A DNA stretch of 64,000 nt from Theobroma cacao (GCF_000208745.1 NC_030858.1:3082566-3146565), one strand, 5' to 3'; positions 1 to 14,613 are shown, numbered from the stretch's first letter. Made by a program: numbers and translations. The notes: generated from the sequence alone by a model not told the origin.

Positions 1-154
1 CATTTTAAAAATCTCAAACTGAGGAATTTTCTATAATATTCAATTCTACTTGCTATCATAATTATATCTTATTTTGGTAAAAAAATTAACAATATTTCAA
101 AGACAGACTGACAATATTTTAATGTAGTACTTTGCATTCTAACTGATATGAGTT

Positions 155-417
155 NNNNNNNNNNNNNNNNNNNNNNNNNNNNNNNNNNNNNNNNNNNNNN
201 NNNNNNNNNNNNNNNNNNNNNNNNNNNNNNNNNNNNNNNNNNNNNNNNNNNNNNNNNNNNNNNNNNNNNNNNNNNNNNNNNNNNNNNNNNNNNNNNNNNN
301 NNNNNNNNNNNNNNNNNNNNNNNNNNNNNNNNNNNNNNNNNNNNNNNNNNNNNNNNNNNNNNNNNNNNNNNNNNNNNNNNNNNNNNNNNNNNNNNNNNNN
401 NNNNNNNNNNNNNNNNN
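155..417. other. Assembly gap (263 N)
   Basis: This is an unbroken run of N. It is followed at once by low-complexity G tracts, so the sequence on the right edge of the gap is unreliable. Open reading frames crossing it have no meaning. Confidence 0.99.
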
Positions 418-423
418 GGTTGT

Positions 424-476
424 GGGGGGGGGGGGGGGGGCGGGGGGGGGGGGGGGGGGGGGCAGGGGGGGGGGGG
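424..476. repeat. Poly-G tract at gap edge
   Basis: About 50 bases are almost pure G, interrupted by a C at 441 and CA at 463-464, directly beside the N gap. Such a run is far more likely a base-calling or gap-filling artefact than genomic sequence. Confidence 0.85.
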
Positions 477-1727
477 ATATATATATTTGTATTTTTTTGT
501 GATTTGTGAATTTGTGATGTTCCAACCAGCATCACACACCAGATCACAAAACAAAGTAAATGACAAATATATCACCAGGACCAGGAGCGAAGACGCATTA
601 TAAAATCTAAATCATAACCATTTTGAATAATATATATATTAAAAAAGTTGAAAGAGAATAATTTTTTTCAAAAAAAAATTTAAAGCACAAAAAGACCAGA
701 TAAAGAGACCATAAAAACAATGTTTACAAATACAAATATATTTTTAAAATGTTAAAAAATTGAAATTATAAATAGATTTTATTGCTAGCAAAAAATATGA
801 TATTTGCATTTAGAACAATTGGTCAAAATCAAATATATTACTTCGTATTTCACTTCTGCTTTTATAGAAAAATATGAAAATAATTTATGGAGTAAAGCTT
901 GCAAAAAATCAGAACCTGAACGCGAAAAAAACCAATATTTTAGTCATCGCGCCCAAATCCCTTTTTCTTTTCAAGAAAAAATTCGACTACGTGCATTAAA
1001 TCTGACAAAGAAATCACATGGGCCCATGGACACCTAAAACGGATTACGCGGCCCACTCATTCGTGCCAAAAATAGAAAAACTCAATCAGCTCCCTGGCAG
1101 CCGGATTATAGCATTCACGAAGTTGCTCTATAGAGTGCATAGCGCACAGATGCAACTTATTGAAGAAATATTAACCGGCCATCAGGGGTCTCGTGTCTTT
1201 TTTTCCCCCTCATTTTAACATTTTCTTTTTTTCTTGGAAAAGAAACATACCTTCATCAGCTTCATCAATTTCTGAAAGAAGTTTGGGCAAAGCATTAAAG
1301 TATCCGAACCTAAAATTTAACTTACGCAATGCTCCTCTTTCCTATTGCTTGCCTCCACAGCACAAGCTAGAAATGCAAACATGGTTAGTAGAAGATATTT
1401 AAAAAATAATCCATGAAGCTACTGTCCAAAAGCCGACCACTCAACTAGATCTGTATCAAGAAAACCAACAGAGAATCAAAATTAGAAAGGAACAGCCCTG
1501 TGTTCATCCAGTGCAATGTGCTAAATCCTTTTTTTAAACATATAAAAAGCAATATTATGGAACTAGTAGTAAACCAAGTTAATACATTTACCTCACTGGA
1601 AAGGAAATTTAATTCCAGATTTATCACCTAAATTCTGACATGCAACTTCATATACATATTTACCTCAAAAATCAGATCTGTTGCTTGTTTAGTATACCCT
1701 TTTCCTTTTATAATGGTGATAGTCCTC
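477..1727. other. Intergenic; 3' flank of the ligase gene
   Basis: AT-rich sequence with no recognisable coding region. The part nearest 1728 probably holds the 3' UTR of the minus-strand ligase gene. I could not fix a polyadenylation site. Confidence 0.6.
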
Positions 1728-4700
1728 TCAATTGTCTTCATCTGACCTCCTGGCCATCTGCCACCTATCATGACTCAAATTGTCACATCGTGTTGTTTTT
1801 GTTTTGTACCCAGAATGCCTGCAACTTCGGCTAGAACCTTTCTCCCTTCTTTTCTTTTTCTGGTCAGTGGAATGGTTTGGTTCCAAACTAGATTCAGAGT
1901 TACTGCAATGTTTCTGGTGCTGTCTCTCAGCATCATGCTTAACTGTCCTTTTAGCTTCTTTCTCTTTATTAGTTGGATAATGGCTCCAACTAGAATCACT
2001 GTCACAGTGCTCTCTGCAGTCATTGTGCTTTTTGGAGCTCCTATGACCATGTTTATGCCTCTCCTCACTATGCCAGCTGGAGCTACCGGGCAAATCATCT
2101 ACTTCTGACCTTGACCTCTCCGAGTGATGATAAGGCCTCCGATTTTGACCAGCAATGTTAGAACTTTTCTCATGTCTTTCATCATCAGAATAAACATCAT
2201 CATCAATGGTATGTGGATGCCTACGTTTCATAAGTGACTTTTTTGTAAAGCTGTCTTCAGAGTAGCTTGCACTCCTTTCCCTCTCAGGATAAAAGTTTTT
2301 ATCACGCGGTCTTTTTGCCTCATCACACTGATGTCCTTTAACATCATCCTCATCATAAAAGTGTTTTCTGATGCACAAAAAATTAGCATATAAGAAGAAA
2401 AAAGATATGCCCAAATAAAACTACAATTTAAGTGTTGATAATGATAACGCGACTTTCCATATCAAAGCTTTAAAGAGAGAAAAGGAGGGATTTTGTTACA
2501 ACTTTCTTCAGACATTTTCCCAAAATAGAAATTAGTTTAAAGCGCAACAAAGAATAAACTTGTAGACACCGATTAAATCCAGAAAAACAAGCTGAAAAAC
2601 TGTTTATTCACCAAAATTAACAGAAAAAGAGTTATACGAGGTAAAAATTCTAAGTATTTGTACACAAGGTTGTTGCTTAATATGGAAAAGAAAATATACC
2701 TCATGACATTCTCACTTGTAAACTGGGGTCCCTTATCATAATCTTTAACATCCAACTCGAAATGAAATAGTTGGTGGTCTACATTATTTTTCACTGCAGG
2801 TGCTACGCCTCCCATCCTTGTAAATCCCCTGCAAAATGCCCCAGAATCAAAACCAGACCCATGACACAATAAATGAAATACATGTTTTAGAAGGCATTAT
2901 GAAAAAATAAATGGACTTACCGAAAGGCAGGTAACCCACCAAACATAGATGGCACATATGTAGGAACATGAAAAGGTGAAGCACGAACCACTGTTCCATT
3001 GAAGGGCATCATACCAGAGTTGCCATATGGGTTTGCAAATGGCCTGATATTGGGAAACGGAGGTCCATTCCAGTATGGTGATACATAACCAGGCATTGCT
3101 CCTGGAAACATACCATTGCCTATAATCCCAGTAAAACGTAAACACAAAAATGAGCCTTGCACAGTAAATAGAAACAAATATAATGACAGCCAAATATCCA
3201 GCATTTACCTCTTTGAAGCATAGGATGTGGACTGGAGACAGCTGGGCAATCTCTCCTCAAATGACCAGGAGAACCACACATGTAGCAGACACAATCCCCC
3301 TGAATTCAATCAGGCAAATAATTATTCCACAGCACTATCATTTGAAATATTGCAAATATGTAACAAACAGATAACAAACTAGAAAGTTAATCAGGACAGT
3401 GCAAAAATAGAGTTCAACGTTATGAAATGCAACACTTAATCATTTTGCAGAAACCTAACATTTAAGAAGGTGAAAACTGAGAATATATGCAACACATATT
3501 ACTGATGTGTGACTGGCATTTGGACCCCAGAAGAATGGCACAAAATAGAGACACATCCAGACAGATAACATACGAACAACAACTATTATTGAAACAGCCC
3601 ATCAAAGATATTTTCTAGAATGAATATGTGTGTGTGTAACCTCAAGGTAGATCATGCTGCATGCTTAGGCATGTCAAGTGACGATTACATTCAGTTCAAG
3701 GAGATGATAGACAAACATATTACCTTTTTGAGTCTTCCAGTCTCCACATAACCCTTCTCTGCATCTGCCAGTATCACCAAGTTACTCAGAACACAGAAGA
3801 CATACACAGATATCATATCTACATTAAAGTTGGGTTAAGTCTCTAAAATTAAGTTAAATGTTCTACCTGCAGTCGTAACCCCCAACACCTTCTTCCTCTT
3901 GACATTGGATTCAGCTGTAGTTACACAAGATAAAGAATTTAAAGTTCCAAGAATGAAGAAAACAGATAATAAAATACGATATACAAAGTAGTCATATTAA
4001 AAGCAGAATATTTAGCATCATGTTTTGAATCTTAAGCTGCTAGAAGCTAAAAGACTATAGTCACAGAATCATTATGCAAATTGCTTGAGAACTTAAGATT
4101 ATACCTTCCTCGTTAATGGGCTGGTTTTCCCCCTGGAAATCAGCAAAACCTTCCAGGCCAACAGGGAGTCGCTGCATCTTGTGAACAGGCAATTTAGAGA
4201 TTTTATCTTTAAGAAAATGATTGGAATTGACAAGAGAACCTGTGCCACCCACCGATTCTGTAGGATATTGATTGGATCCCCTCCCTGTTGCAGAGGGAGA
4301 AGGAGGCAACTCTGCTCCTCTTTGAAGGACAGAGACAACGCGAGAAACATCGTTCTCTTGAATTCCTGATTCTCCATCTGTTTTTGGATTATTAAGCAAT
4401 TATTCAATGTCCTGGCAATGGTAAAAGAAGAAAAAGTAGAGAATATATTAGTTTCATACCTGGAGCATCTCGATGTAAAGCATTTTCCGAACCATTAACT
4501 AGAATTTGGGACTTCAGGAAACGCTCAATTGCTAGCCTCAGTGACACATTGGGTAACAAATCTTCCACTTTGCATTTGGTAGAAAAGCATTTGGGACACC
4601 TTGCCTTTTCAACCAGCACATGACAGATGCCTGCAACCAAACACCATCATCAGGATAGGAGACAACATGTAAACATTAAACAACCTTATCACACTAAAAC

Positions 4701-6627
4701 TTCGTACAAGAAACAAGTACTCTGGAGCTAGAGAGCATTTTGTACCCAATTTTTCTTCCAATATTAATAAAATTTAATAAGTATCCACTTACAATGCATA
4801 GAAAAAAAAAATAAGTAACGATGTCCTGAAATCAACCAACTACACTGCATAATACTTACATTTCATGCAGAAACTGTGCTGGCAGCAGGGTATCATAACA
4901 GCCTCCTTAAAGAATGTGTCGCAAAGAGAGCATTTCAGCTCTGACGGAAAATCAGCAGTTTGCATTGCTCGAAGGCTGACAATAACAACTCTTTCAACAT
5001 CGACAGAACATTTAAAAGTGAAACAAGAAAAAAGAAAGGCAGATCTTGAGACTAAATAATGACAATAAGATAACTGAGGGGACAAAATCTCTTACTCAGA
5101 CTGTTTAGTATTCAGTTCAATGTCAGGTTTAGATTTTGTCTCTGACTCTTTGTGACCTGATATATGAATAGCAGCATGGTAAGTCAAAACTTTTTTTTAA
5201 CAAAAGGCCTTTCATATAAAGGTGGGGTAGCCAAAGGAAAATGAAACATTCCGCACCTTGTGGGATGGCCTCACTAATGTCACTCACTTCAAATTTATGA
5301 CATTCTACCACAGGTTGCTCAGTGCACCTGAATTCATAAAAAGAAAAAAATACATTTATAAGAGAAGAATAATAGTACTGTTCTATACAAAATAGTGCAA
5401 TCATAAATAAAATGATTAAATAATGCATTTACAGAAACTAGAAATCCAAGGGTTGATACCTTTTTAATTTGATATTTATCTCCTCATCACCAACACAAAA
5501 TTTGTGCTCAATATCAAGACCAATGCCAGATAAGTTTGCATCAGATACAGGGCATAATTCTGCCCCAAAGTCATCAAAGTTGACAGTTTCCACATTCTGC
5601 AAAATGAATATTATGCCATCACTTGAAAAAAGGTGAAACTAAACGAAGCAGAAAAACTTATTTTAAGGTCACCATATGTATGTACTAGAAAAGTTTGTGA
5701 TTCAACATCCATCTAGAAATTCATTGACTTACTAAAAATGAATTAGTAGAATAATTAAAGCTTAAAAAGAGGCAGTGAACATAATGTAAAACTTCAGGCC
5801 AAGAAGACAAATATAGGTTAAATTATAAAACAATTTTTTTTCTCTTCTCATTTCTTGTAAACAAAATGAAAACTACCAAAAGACCAATGCTAAATCTGTT
5901 TATTTCGTATCAACATAAAATTATGCAATTATTTTCTCCTAAGACAAATAGTTAGTTGCAATCGATTTAAGGCATAAAACTCACCTCTGGATGAGAGGTT
6001 TTGCTAATATTGGCGTCTCTGGTTGGAAAATTTTCAAGTGAGCCAGCACGTTCCCTGAACAGAATCAGCATCATAAGTAAGGAACCACAATAAAATGTCC
6101 CATATTAAAATTTGAACATAAAATTAAACTCGACTGAAAAGGGACTAACCCCGCAGGAACTCTTTTTATGATCACACTCGAACCACGAGGAATTTGAAAA
6201 TCGTCATCCACGTATTCTGCATTAAATCCATCAAACAACCAATTTTCAACCAATCAGTCTAAGTTTGTGAAGAAACTAATACAAGGCCACGTTTGGCTAG
6301 AGGAAATCAATCTTCCATTTAAAATTCCAGTTCCATGTAATTCATGAGCTTACTATAACTATGAACTTGAGTTATACGTTAATTCTTGTTCCTATATAAC
6401 ATTAAGAGAAAACGAAAAAAAAGAAAATAGAATTAAAGCAGAGAGCGGGAGAGGTGACCTTGACCGGAGATAGGATCAGAGAAGAGGAGATCGAAATCTT
6501 GACAAAGATTCAGTTTCTTGTTTTGGACGATTCTGGATTTGAGATCACAAACTGAAATTGAAGGCCGGTCCCCAATGTCGACCGAGTCGTAGTAAGGCGA
6601 GCTTCTGAATTTGAAGCGGACCGACAT
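1728..6627 (-). CDS. PQT3-like: DWNN-RING-zinc knuckle E3 ubiquitin ligase (RBBP6/PQT3 family), 15 exons
   Basis: Exons (plus coordinates): 6459-6627, 6150-6216, 5985-6054, 5460-5596, 5257-5327, 5096-5156, 4860-4975, 4460-4630, 4105-4377, 3867-3914, 3724-3764, 3209-3299, 2921-3119, 2700-2828, 1728-2367. All introns are GT..AG and the phases close to a 760-residue protein ending in TGA. Domains: an N-terminal ubiquitin-like DWNN domain starting MSVRFKFRS (about 1-78); a RING/U-box with C207, C210, C222/C223, H225, C228, C231, C242, C245; a CCHC knuckle C413-x2-C416-x4-H421-x4-C426; a Gly/Pro/Phe-rich stretch (about 440-505); and an Arg/Ser/Lys/His-rich tail (about 548-760). Known of the family: yeast Mpe1 and animal RBBP6 act in mRNA 3'-end processing and as E3 ligases; Arabidopsis PQT3 is a nuclear E3 that dampens oxidative-stress tolerance by targeting PRMT4b. 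Inference: same role here. The exons look intact and no break was found. Start chosen at the DWNN Met, the first ATG of the frame. Confidence 0.93.
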
Positions 6628-7999
6628 GGCTGAGTTGGAAGCGGGGAGTTGAATTGTAGACTCAGTTTCTCGATTAGACAGGAGAAGATAGGAGGGATAA
6701 AGAAGAGCGATCTGCTTATGCGGACGAATTGAGAGAATTTGGGGATTCTGTTCGCTATAATTGGGAACAAAAAGGTTTCATATAACGGGGCGGGTACGGA
6801 GTGATTACCACCAGCCTTATAGAAGCGGGGTTCGTCCGAAAATATAAATTAAAAAGAGAAAAAGAGGACAGAAGTTAATTTGGGTATGAGTCCGAATACG
6901 TTGTTTGCCACACAATTAGGGTACAAATGTGAATAATCCATTAATAAATCGTAGATAAATATAATTATTAGAAATTGACATGGGTTAAGGCTATTGATTG
7001 ATTAATTTTATACTATTTATAAATTTTTTTATATTTATTGTATTATTCTTCCTTAAATTTGAAGAAAATATGCATTACGCACAAATAATTTATTTTTTCT
7101 TAATTTTGAAGTATTATAGATTTTAAATTTAAGGACAAATACTACAAATCATAAGTATTATAGATTTAAATTTTAAGACAAATAATGTGTATGAGTATGA
7201 ATATTTATGTTTTTTTAAAATATTTTTTATTTTTATTGCTTGCAATCAACTAATAGAGAGAAATAGAGCAAGTGAAGAATCTTTAAATAATGAAAAAAAA
7301 AAACCAAGTATGAAGTTTGAACATAAAATTTCAATTTGATAAAAAAAATTTAGAAGATAAAGATGTGTGAGTTCATTCATTGAATCTTTAATATCCTTTT
7401 ATTTATTTTTCATTCTCTCTTTAAATTGGTGACAAAGATTTACGTCAATTAATTTGTTACATCAACCCAACTACCTTGACCACCTAAAGAATTTACCATC
7501 TTAACATATCATTTAACTTTGAATTTCAATTAAATAAAAATATTATATATAGTAATATTTTATATTAAATGCAATAATTGACAATCAATATGATAATTTT
7601 TAATATATTTAAAAAGATATTATTCAATAACATCTATTAACAAAACCTTCTTAATTTCTACCCATTTTTTTATACGTATATTTTTTAACTCTAAACACAT
7701 GTCACATTTTTAATTAATTACAATCACTACTTTTAATAATAACTAGATTATGAACCGTGCGTACACATGGGTCTCTTTTTATTTTTTTATTTTTTATTTT
7801 TTTTCTATACTCTCGACATGGTTAGAGGAAAAAAATTTTTTGAGACTTCCTTTTAAGTATGCTATAGATTTTTAAAATAGACATATCAACAAATGTTTTA
7901 TTAAAGGCACTCAATTAAACATATTTTCCTATAATTACCAGTAAAAATATAAATAATATTTTTTTTCTTTTTGTAATAAACAATACATTAGCTTTCATG
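6628..7999. other. 5' flank of ligase gene and AT-rich intergenic DNA
   Basis: 6628-6780 is probably the 5' UTR and promoter-proximal region of the minus-strand ligase gene. The remainder is very AT-rich with many A and T runs, and I see no gene in it. Confidence 0.6.
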
Positions 8000-8640
8000 T
8001 TGAAAATATCACCCTCAAATAGGAAAGCATTGTTCGGTTGCAATCGAGTAACTGACCGAAATGGACTACAACAGCAACCATCAACTCGATTATACGATGG
8101 CGGTTGCTGGCATTGGTTGTGACCGATGGGATCGGTACCACTGTGATTCGGTCGTCGGGGCACTCTCCCCCCAATAGAATCGATCGAAAAACCAAGGGGA
8201 GGGGAAAATTCTATTAATAGGCTTCATTAAACCTCACCCCTGTTCTGTCTTCCCTTGCCGACCTTCCCTCTTTCTTCATTTGTCTCCCCTTTCTTCTTCC
8301 TACTTCTTTCCTCTGCTTGGTGCTCTTTGTCGTCTCCTCCTGCCGGCATCTATCCTCCTCCTTGCTGCCGGTCACCTCTGTTTCAAGGTCTGTTTATTGT
8401 GGGTTATCATGTGATTTATTTTCATGGCTATTTTCATATTCATGTTCACTTAAACATTCAATCGACCGAAAATCGAAGTCAGCTTCCATTGGTTGATTTT
8501 TTTCTTATAACCAGTGAGCTTCGATTGGTTAAAATTTCTCATCAGTTTTGTCGATTTTGATTTCTTGAAATCGAAATCAACCGAAATTGACCGATGCAAT
8601 CCGTTGAATAGGAGGAATTCCTTGGTAATGAAGAATCCCA
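8000..8640. repeat. Possible transposon remnant rich in ACCGA/TCGGT words
   Basis: This is a compositional break from the AT-rich flanks. Words such as gaccgaaat, cgaccgaaaatcg and tcgattttgatttc recur on both strands, and a small inverted repeat (gatttcttgaaatc) is present. No transposase, terminal repeat or target-site duplication was identified, so the class is unknown and it could be an old non-autonomous element. Confidence 0.25.
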
Positions 8641-11600
8641 ATCGTTGTTGTATCTGTAAGTCGTGACCTGACCACAATCACACAGGGCCCATGGGCCAGG
8701 TCCAGCAGTCCAGGTTCGAGAGACTTGCATTCGCATGATACTGGGCTTCGGACAACAGTCTATGGGAGACGACAGAATCAAATCAAATCAAAGCAAAGAA
8801 TCATTGGAAACGGGCAAAGCACAAAGCAAAACCGTCTATGGGAAATCAACTGGTTTGAAACATTTCTTTAATTTGAATCTATCAAATTTGAACAGGAGCA
8901 AGCTCCGGTGCCACCTAAGCTTCAGCTTTCAGGTTGCTGCTGCAATTGAAACGGGTAAGTAAATAAAGCTTTCTTTGCTCGGTAGTTAATACGACGCTGT
9001 CAATTCAGAAAATTGTAGTTTTGAGTTTGAACTCGGGAGTTTTGTCTCGGGTAAACGTTCTTTGATTGGACCAAGGGTCTCTTTTGTCTTTCACCAATCA
9101 AATTTCATGCAGCCTCAATTATTGGATTGAAAAAGTCTCAATAACAGGTTGCAAGTCATTAAGAGTTTTTAACTTTTGTTTTTAAACCCGTAGAATGGTG
9201 CGGATTCCTTTTCCTGGGAAATTTCCTTCTCTCGAGAAAATTGAAAATTTATTGGTCAAAAAGAGAAACGAAACATTTTTCCTCCGATGTGAAGTCTTTG
9301 GTAGAGTAATTGAACAATATTGCAGCAAAACTTCACATAGAATACTTTGTCAGTCCTGCATATGCAAAGCTTCATCTAGGTGGAACTATTACTCTATTAG
9401 GACCTATGTTGAAAACTATTGCGGTGGGATCTGGTTGCAGTAACATTAACATTTATGGGTCATGCATGTGGTCCTTGAAAATCTGTTTTTGACTTATATT
9501 GTCTTTTAATTTGGTGTGTTTATCTCATTTTTTAGTGTCTTTCCTCTTTGTTCTTTAAAGTTTGCATGTTCAATTGTTCATCATGGGCAGGCCATTAGTT
9601 AACCTCGTATCACTTAGTCAAAATCATGGTCATTTCGAGCAGAGAAAGGTGGGGATTAGTTAACCTACCATAATCCCTCGAGTTATCATTATAGAGGCAG
9701 AGTGAAGAGAAAGGCCCTTTGTTGATGTAAAGTGTTAAGCTTCTTAATTGGAGGGGTGAGCTTGTTTTCTATATCAGGCATGGTTACTATATCATAGTCA
9801 TAGTTTTCTTGCCATTTTGGTTGCACGAACAGATGCGTTCGTCATGTGAAATACTAAAAGTGAAGGCAGCTGCAGCTGCAGTTAGGCAGGGGCCCTGGCT
9901 TCCCCCTTGGCTCTTGAAACCTTGGCTTGACCTTTTCTCAAACAAAAAGGGTAAATTTTGACTTTGGCTTACTCCAAGAAATTATGAAATGGCCCCACCT
10001 TATGAAAGTTTCTAATTGGCATTAGAATACTTTATAATCATTCGCTCGCCTTTTGAAGTTCTAAACCTATTTATTAATTTTATTTCTTGCACTATTTTAA
10101 CGTCGGTGTTATCAAAAGAAATAAATATGTTGACACTAATTATTGCATCAGGACTTATGAAAGAAATTTAAGTTGCTCTATTTTGTATACAAATCAAATT
10201 TACATGTAACTTTTCTTTTCTTTTTGCTTCTTTTAATTCCTATATTTCACTATTTAGTTTTTAAGATTTTTATATGTTTTATTTTATTTTAATGAAACTT
10301 ATATCAGTTAGATTTTAATTTATATTTGATCATTCATATGCCCAATATGATTATTAGCTTTGAAGTTAATATTATTTTACCTATCAAAAGAAATTCATTT
10401 TTTTCCCTCAATTACATTATTATTTTTTTACATTGCAATTACGTCAGTGTTTCTTTGAATTTTGTATACTTTCTATGATATTTTGCAATCAGAAAGGTTC
10501 TTTTAACTATTTTTTATTCTCATTTTAATTATAATTAAGTATATATGGTTTTTATCCCGACCCCGGCAAAAAATTTCTATGGTATAGGAAACAGTCTGAG
10601 TTAGAAAATTGTTCTATCTTTTGTTCCCTTCATGTAATTAGAAACATCGGTATCATGAAGAGTCTCTGTCATCATCGAGAAAATCATAGTCTATGTCTTA
10701 TTCCCAAGGCGGAAGGAACTCCATAAACGTGTGAATCGTGAAACCTATCCCTGTCATGGCTTTGCTGTTTCTATGATGTATCGTTTACTTTGCTCAAAGG
10801 TTAGGTAGCATTGTATTTTGGTCAAATATATGCACTCAATTTCAATTATAATCTGGAAAAGTAACCATTTTTTTTTTTTACTTTAGAAGTTTCTATTTTA
10901 GAATTTTACCTCCAGCAGCCTCGAGCAATGTGTGGAATATTGTTTCTGCCGAAACTGTAATTTCTCACAACCAGTCTAGGGCTTTTCTCATCAACCGTCA
11001 TTCAGAGTTGCAGGTCAATAGTTTTCCATAGTAGTTCAAATTATGAAGGGTAGTTTTGCTGCAGGTGGGGATATTTCATGGCACAACATGCAAAATGTTT
11101 TCCAATGATTTGCATCAATGATCATGGAAACAAGTAAATAGGCTGATAATGGTCTTTTCATTTATTAATTTGTATAGGTTAGTTGGATTTTCTGCTATAA
11201 GTCATACTGCAGATAAAAGAAAGAAATGACTGCAGATATTTGTTATGACTTTGGTTACTTGTATTATCATCTCTAATAATGATTTATAATGATGCTTTGA
11301 CTCTGCATCCAGCTGCTGTTGGCAATTGTGTGAGTAGAGCCCATCTTTACCAGGTTTTCTGCTTATATGTTTACAGTTTCGCAAGTATACATATCTATAT
11401 ATACATATATTTAACATGAGAATAAGTACTTAGAAAATTTTTGGGTGGTCATGAGGATGAGTAGAGCTAATACTAATATGAATCTTGCATGGCAGGCCAA
11501 CAACTGAGCTGAAGCAGGATAGGAACCACTTTTTTGTTGCAGATACCTATTGTTTGAAACCCTCGTAGCACATATCTGATTAAAATTGGTATTTTACATT

Positions 11601-14600
11601 CGGAAAGTATTCAAAAACAAAGTTTATGACAAGAATTAAATCATCACAGTGTACGGTTTTCTTCCATTATTGCAGACACATGATGAAAAACTGTTCATGA
11701 TTATATCAGTGAGCCGTGAAGCTTCTGTCACGTAGTTTGTCTTATGAGATGTATAACTATTAATGGTGATGGATCGGTTGTTATTTTGTTTGTCACACTA
11801 GATTCAATTTCACCATAGCATCTTAATCAAAAGAAACAAACCAAATAAAGGCGCATCTTATCCTGCCGCGTGAAGAGAATAGTAATGCAGAGGAGCAAGC
11901 TATGATCAATTGGGTTTCAGTCTCTTCAACTGTCAACACTAGCATTAATGACCTGTAAGAAAATAGTGGCTTGATTATTTGAAAAGAGTGTTTAGAACAT
12001 ACCACGTGACTCTTTGGTCTCATGCTTAGGCCTTTGAGATCCACATGATCTAGGAGAGAGACTAGGTGTAAGGTCTATAATAAAACAAATGATCTTGCCA
12101 TTCCCAGTTATTAAAGTAATAAGACAAATTTGATGCAAAGAACTGAATATCTGTCCTCTTTTGGTGAAGCTTGCCTCTAATAAGTGAGGGTCATGTCCAT
12201 TTCTGGTGTTTGTTTTAACTGGTGGAACAAAGGGACTTCCACTTGGCTAGGAAAAATGGTCTTAGGTTAGCGAATCAAGTACTTCTTCCTTTGGAGGCAA
12301 AGATCTACACGGCTTATCTTTTGGGTTGAGAGCAATGTGAAAGTGGAGGAAGGTTACTTAATCCAGTCACTCAACCAAGAAAAGAGGAAAAAGAGTTGTG
12401 GAGATATTTCTGTGAAAATCAACAAGTTCTGCTTGACTGACATTTGATGTTAATGTTACCCAACCTTTCTTTTTCTCTTCTCCCTTCTTCCTCGCTTCTG
12501 ATAGGGCCAGCGATGGCAAAATTCACCAATACGACAACATTGATTACCAAATACTTATAATATGAAATCGTGGGGCAAACCCAAAAGCGAGTTGCAAACT
12601 GCAAACTGAAATTTGCTCCAATAACTTGGGCAAAGACGCAATTTGTTAACAAAATTTCAAGCTGCAATGCCATTCCCTTAAGTTTTATTCAAAATTAAAT
12701 AATGCGCTCCTGCTTTCCCTCCTAGACGTGAAAGTAGGCAGTAACTTCCTACATTAAACATAAAGATCCTGAGGTAGCTTTCTCTCCCTCTGAGTTCTAT
12801 TCCAGACATTTGTTTAAACACCAAATGCAAGTGTCTTGTTTACATTTTCTTTTTGCTGGGTGTATCACCGGTAGTTGGGCTTTAACCATAGACAGCCACC
12901 ACTGCAGAAGTTATAGAGAAGTTAACTGTTTTCTTTAACATGCAGACAACCTATCCCGTACATATTAATATCACTGGCCTAAAAATTTGATGTTCCCCAT
13001 TAGCATGCCGTAAAGGAGACAATCTCCCATGAAACTGGCTCAAATTACAGAAGTTCAACCCTGTTGACTTGCAAACTAGGTATATTAAATTTCTCCATTT
13101 CTTTTATTCTTTCAAGGCTTCAGATTTGAGAACGTGACTATAAGGAAATGAGTGTAATAAGAAAACTAATATTGTTTTTAACAATAGAATGATACTAAAG
13201 GTCTAAGAGGATACATTAATTTTTAACAGTTAAAGATCGAAAAAACCACAAAAATAATTGAAATAATGGCATGCAGGGTCTACGGAGCTTCGTCAGTGTG
13301 CTTGGTGACCTAACAATCTCCGCTTTGAAAACGTTTAATAATTGTGCTGAAATGCAGATAAAGGCTCTTATGTAATGCGTCACTTTGGTGTAAGTTATAA
13401 AAAAATTTTGACCATAAGCATCAATATTTCAAGGTGGGACGAGACCGATTGGCCTATGATATGATCGGGGCCTTGGGAATAGATTAAGAAGTTTTAACTA
13501 AACTTGGTGGGTTCTTAAGGATCCATCTAATGGTCAATTGCATTGAAAGAAATGTCCTTACCTAACACGACAGGTTCTCCTTGGTGATCACGTGCCTCAA
13601 CATTTCAGAGTCGCGGTAAAAATTTGAAAAAATCAGACAAGGGGAGGACCATACTTGCCTAGTTCACCAGCAAATTGGTAGAGCACAAAACCAAATTGGA
13701 TCCTAATGATTGCCATCTTTGTGAGATCAATGAAGTAAAGCAATAGTCGGTAATATTCGAGCAGGAACAAAGTGGTGAATATAATGGTGGGATTGTCTCT
13801 GCACCGCACATGTGTCATACGCAAGAGATTTTTGGTCCCATCAGCAGCCATCATCGGCGAGGTCAAGTGAATAAAAATGGGGTTGTTTTGATCCCATGAT
13901 ATCGCGTCATCACTCATCCCTGTTATTTGTATTGGTCTTCATTCGAAAAGAAAATCATTGTGGAACCCTTTTAACATAATTTCCTTTCCCTATGACTAAA
14001 ACTTTCCAATCCCCGTAGAGGCTAGAACTCATTCGAGGATGGAAAATGTTAAGTCACCTTGCATGATTGCAGCAAGGAAATATTGTTATTGGTTCTTCTC
14101 TTTTTTTTTTTTCTCTCTTTTGGGTGGGAGCTGAAACTTAAGCTACTTGGAGAACAAATACAGGAAGAAATTGCAGTAATGAATTGACAACCACCATGGA
14201 TTTCCCCGACTTCGAAGAATTATTGATTAGAAAAGACATGCTAAAAGCTTATGCGTTGCTTTCAAAACATGGAAGTTGCTTTCAGATTTACTATCGCATG
14301 TGTAGCATGCCAATAAAGAGAATTGCGATAAATGAATGAGCTCTTCATATGTACTATGATTACATGATAAGTTAATGAGGAACTTGAATCAAATGATGAG
14401 AAAGATACAAGGTTAGCATACAGACTCGTTGATGATTTGTTTTCAACTTCCAAAATTTAAGTTACTAAAATTTACAGTATGGTTGCCCATGACATGCAAG
14501 TTGCAACTGGCAAAGTAGCAGTACTTATGAGAGAAACATACAGGCCCTTTTGTTTTATTCACATGTTTCTTTTTTTTTTTTGCTGTGTTGGAACTGCAGC

Positions 14601-14613
14601 AGTGATTTTCCTA
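8641..14613. other. Intergenic, no recognisable gene
   Basis: Only short open frames occur and none resembles a known protein. A 12-bp palindrome, ggcccatgggcc (8686-8697), contains TGGGCC, a TCP/site II-like word. A good splice-donor-like string, gggtaagtaa, lies near 8954, and a possible acceptor just before an ATG at 9195. These could be part of an untranslated or non-coding transcript, but nothing in the encoded peptides supports a gene. Confidence 0.5.

Noticed and set aside
69..603. Several open frames crossing the N gap, with Pro- or Gly-rich stretches
   Set aside because: They consist of N and the poly-G artefact.
9195..9492. Overlapping plus-strand frames beginning MVRIPFPGKFPS and MNNIAAKLHIEYF
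   Set aside because: No recognisable motif, frames overlap, and composition is not clearly coding. Kept only as a possible non-coding transcript.
13633..13917. Minus-strand frame of 94 codons beginning MSDDAISWDQNNP
   Set aside because: Moderately protein-like in composition, but it matches no family I know and has no nearby splice partners. It could be a fragment of a repeat.
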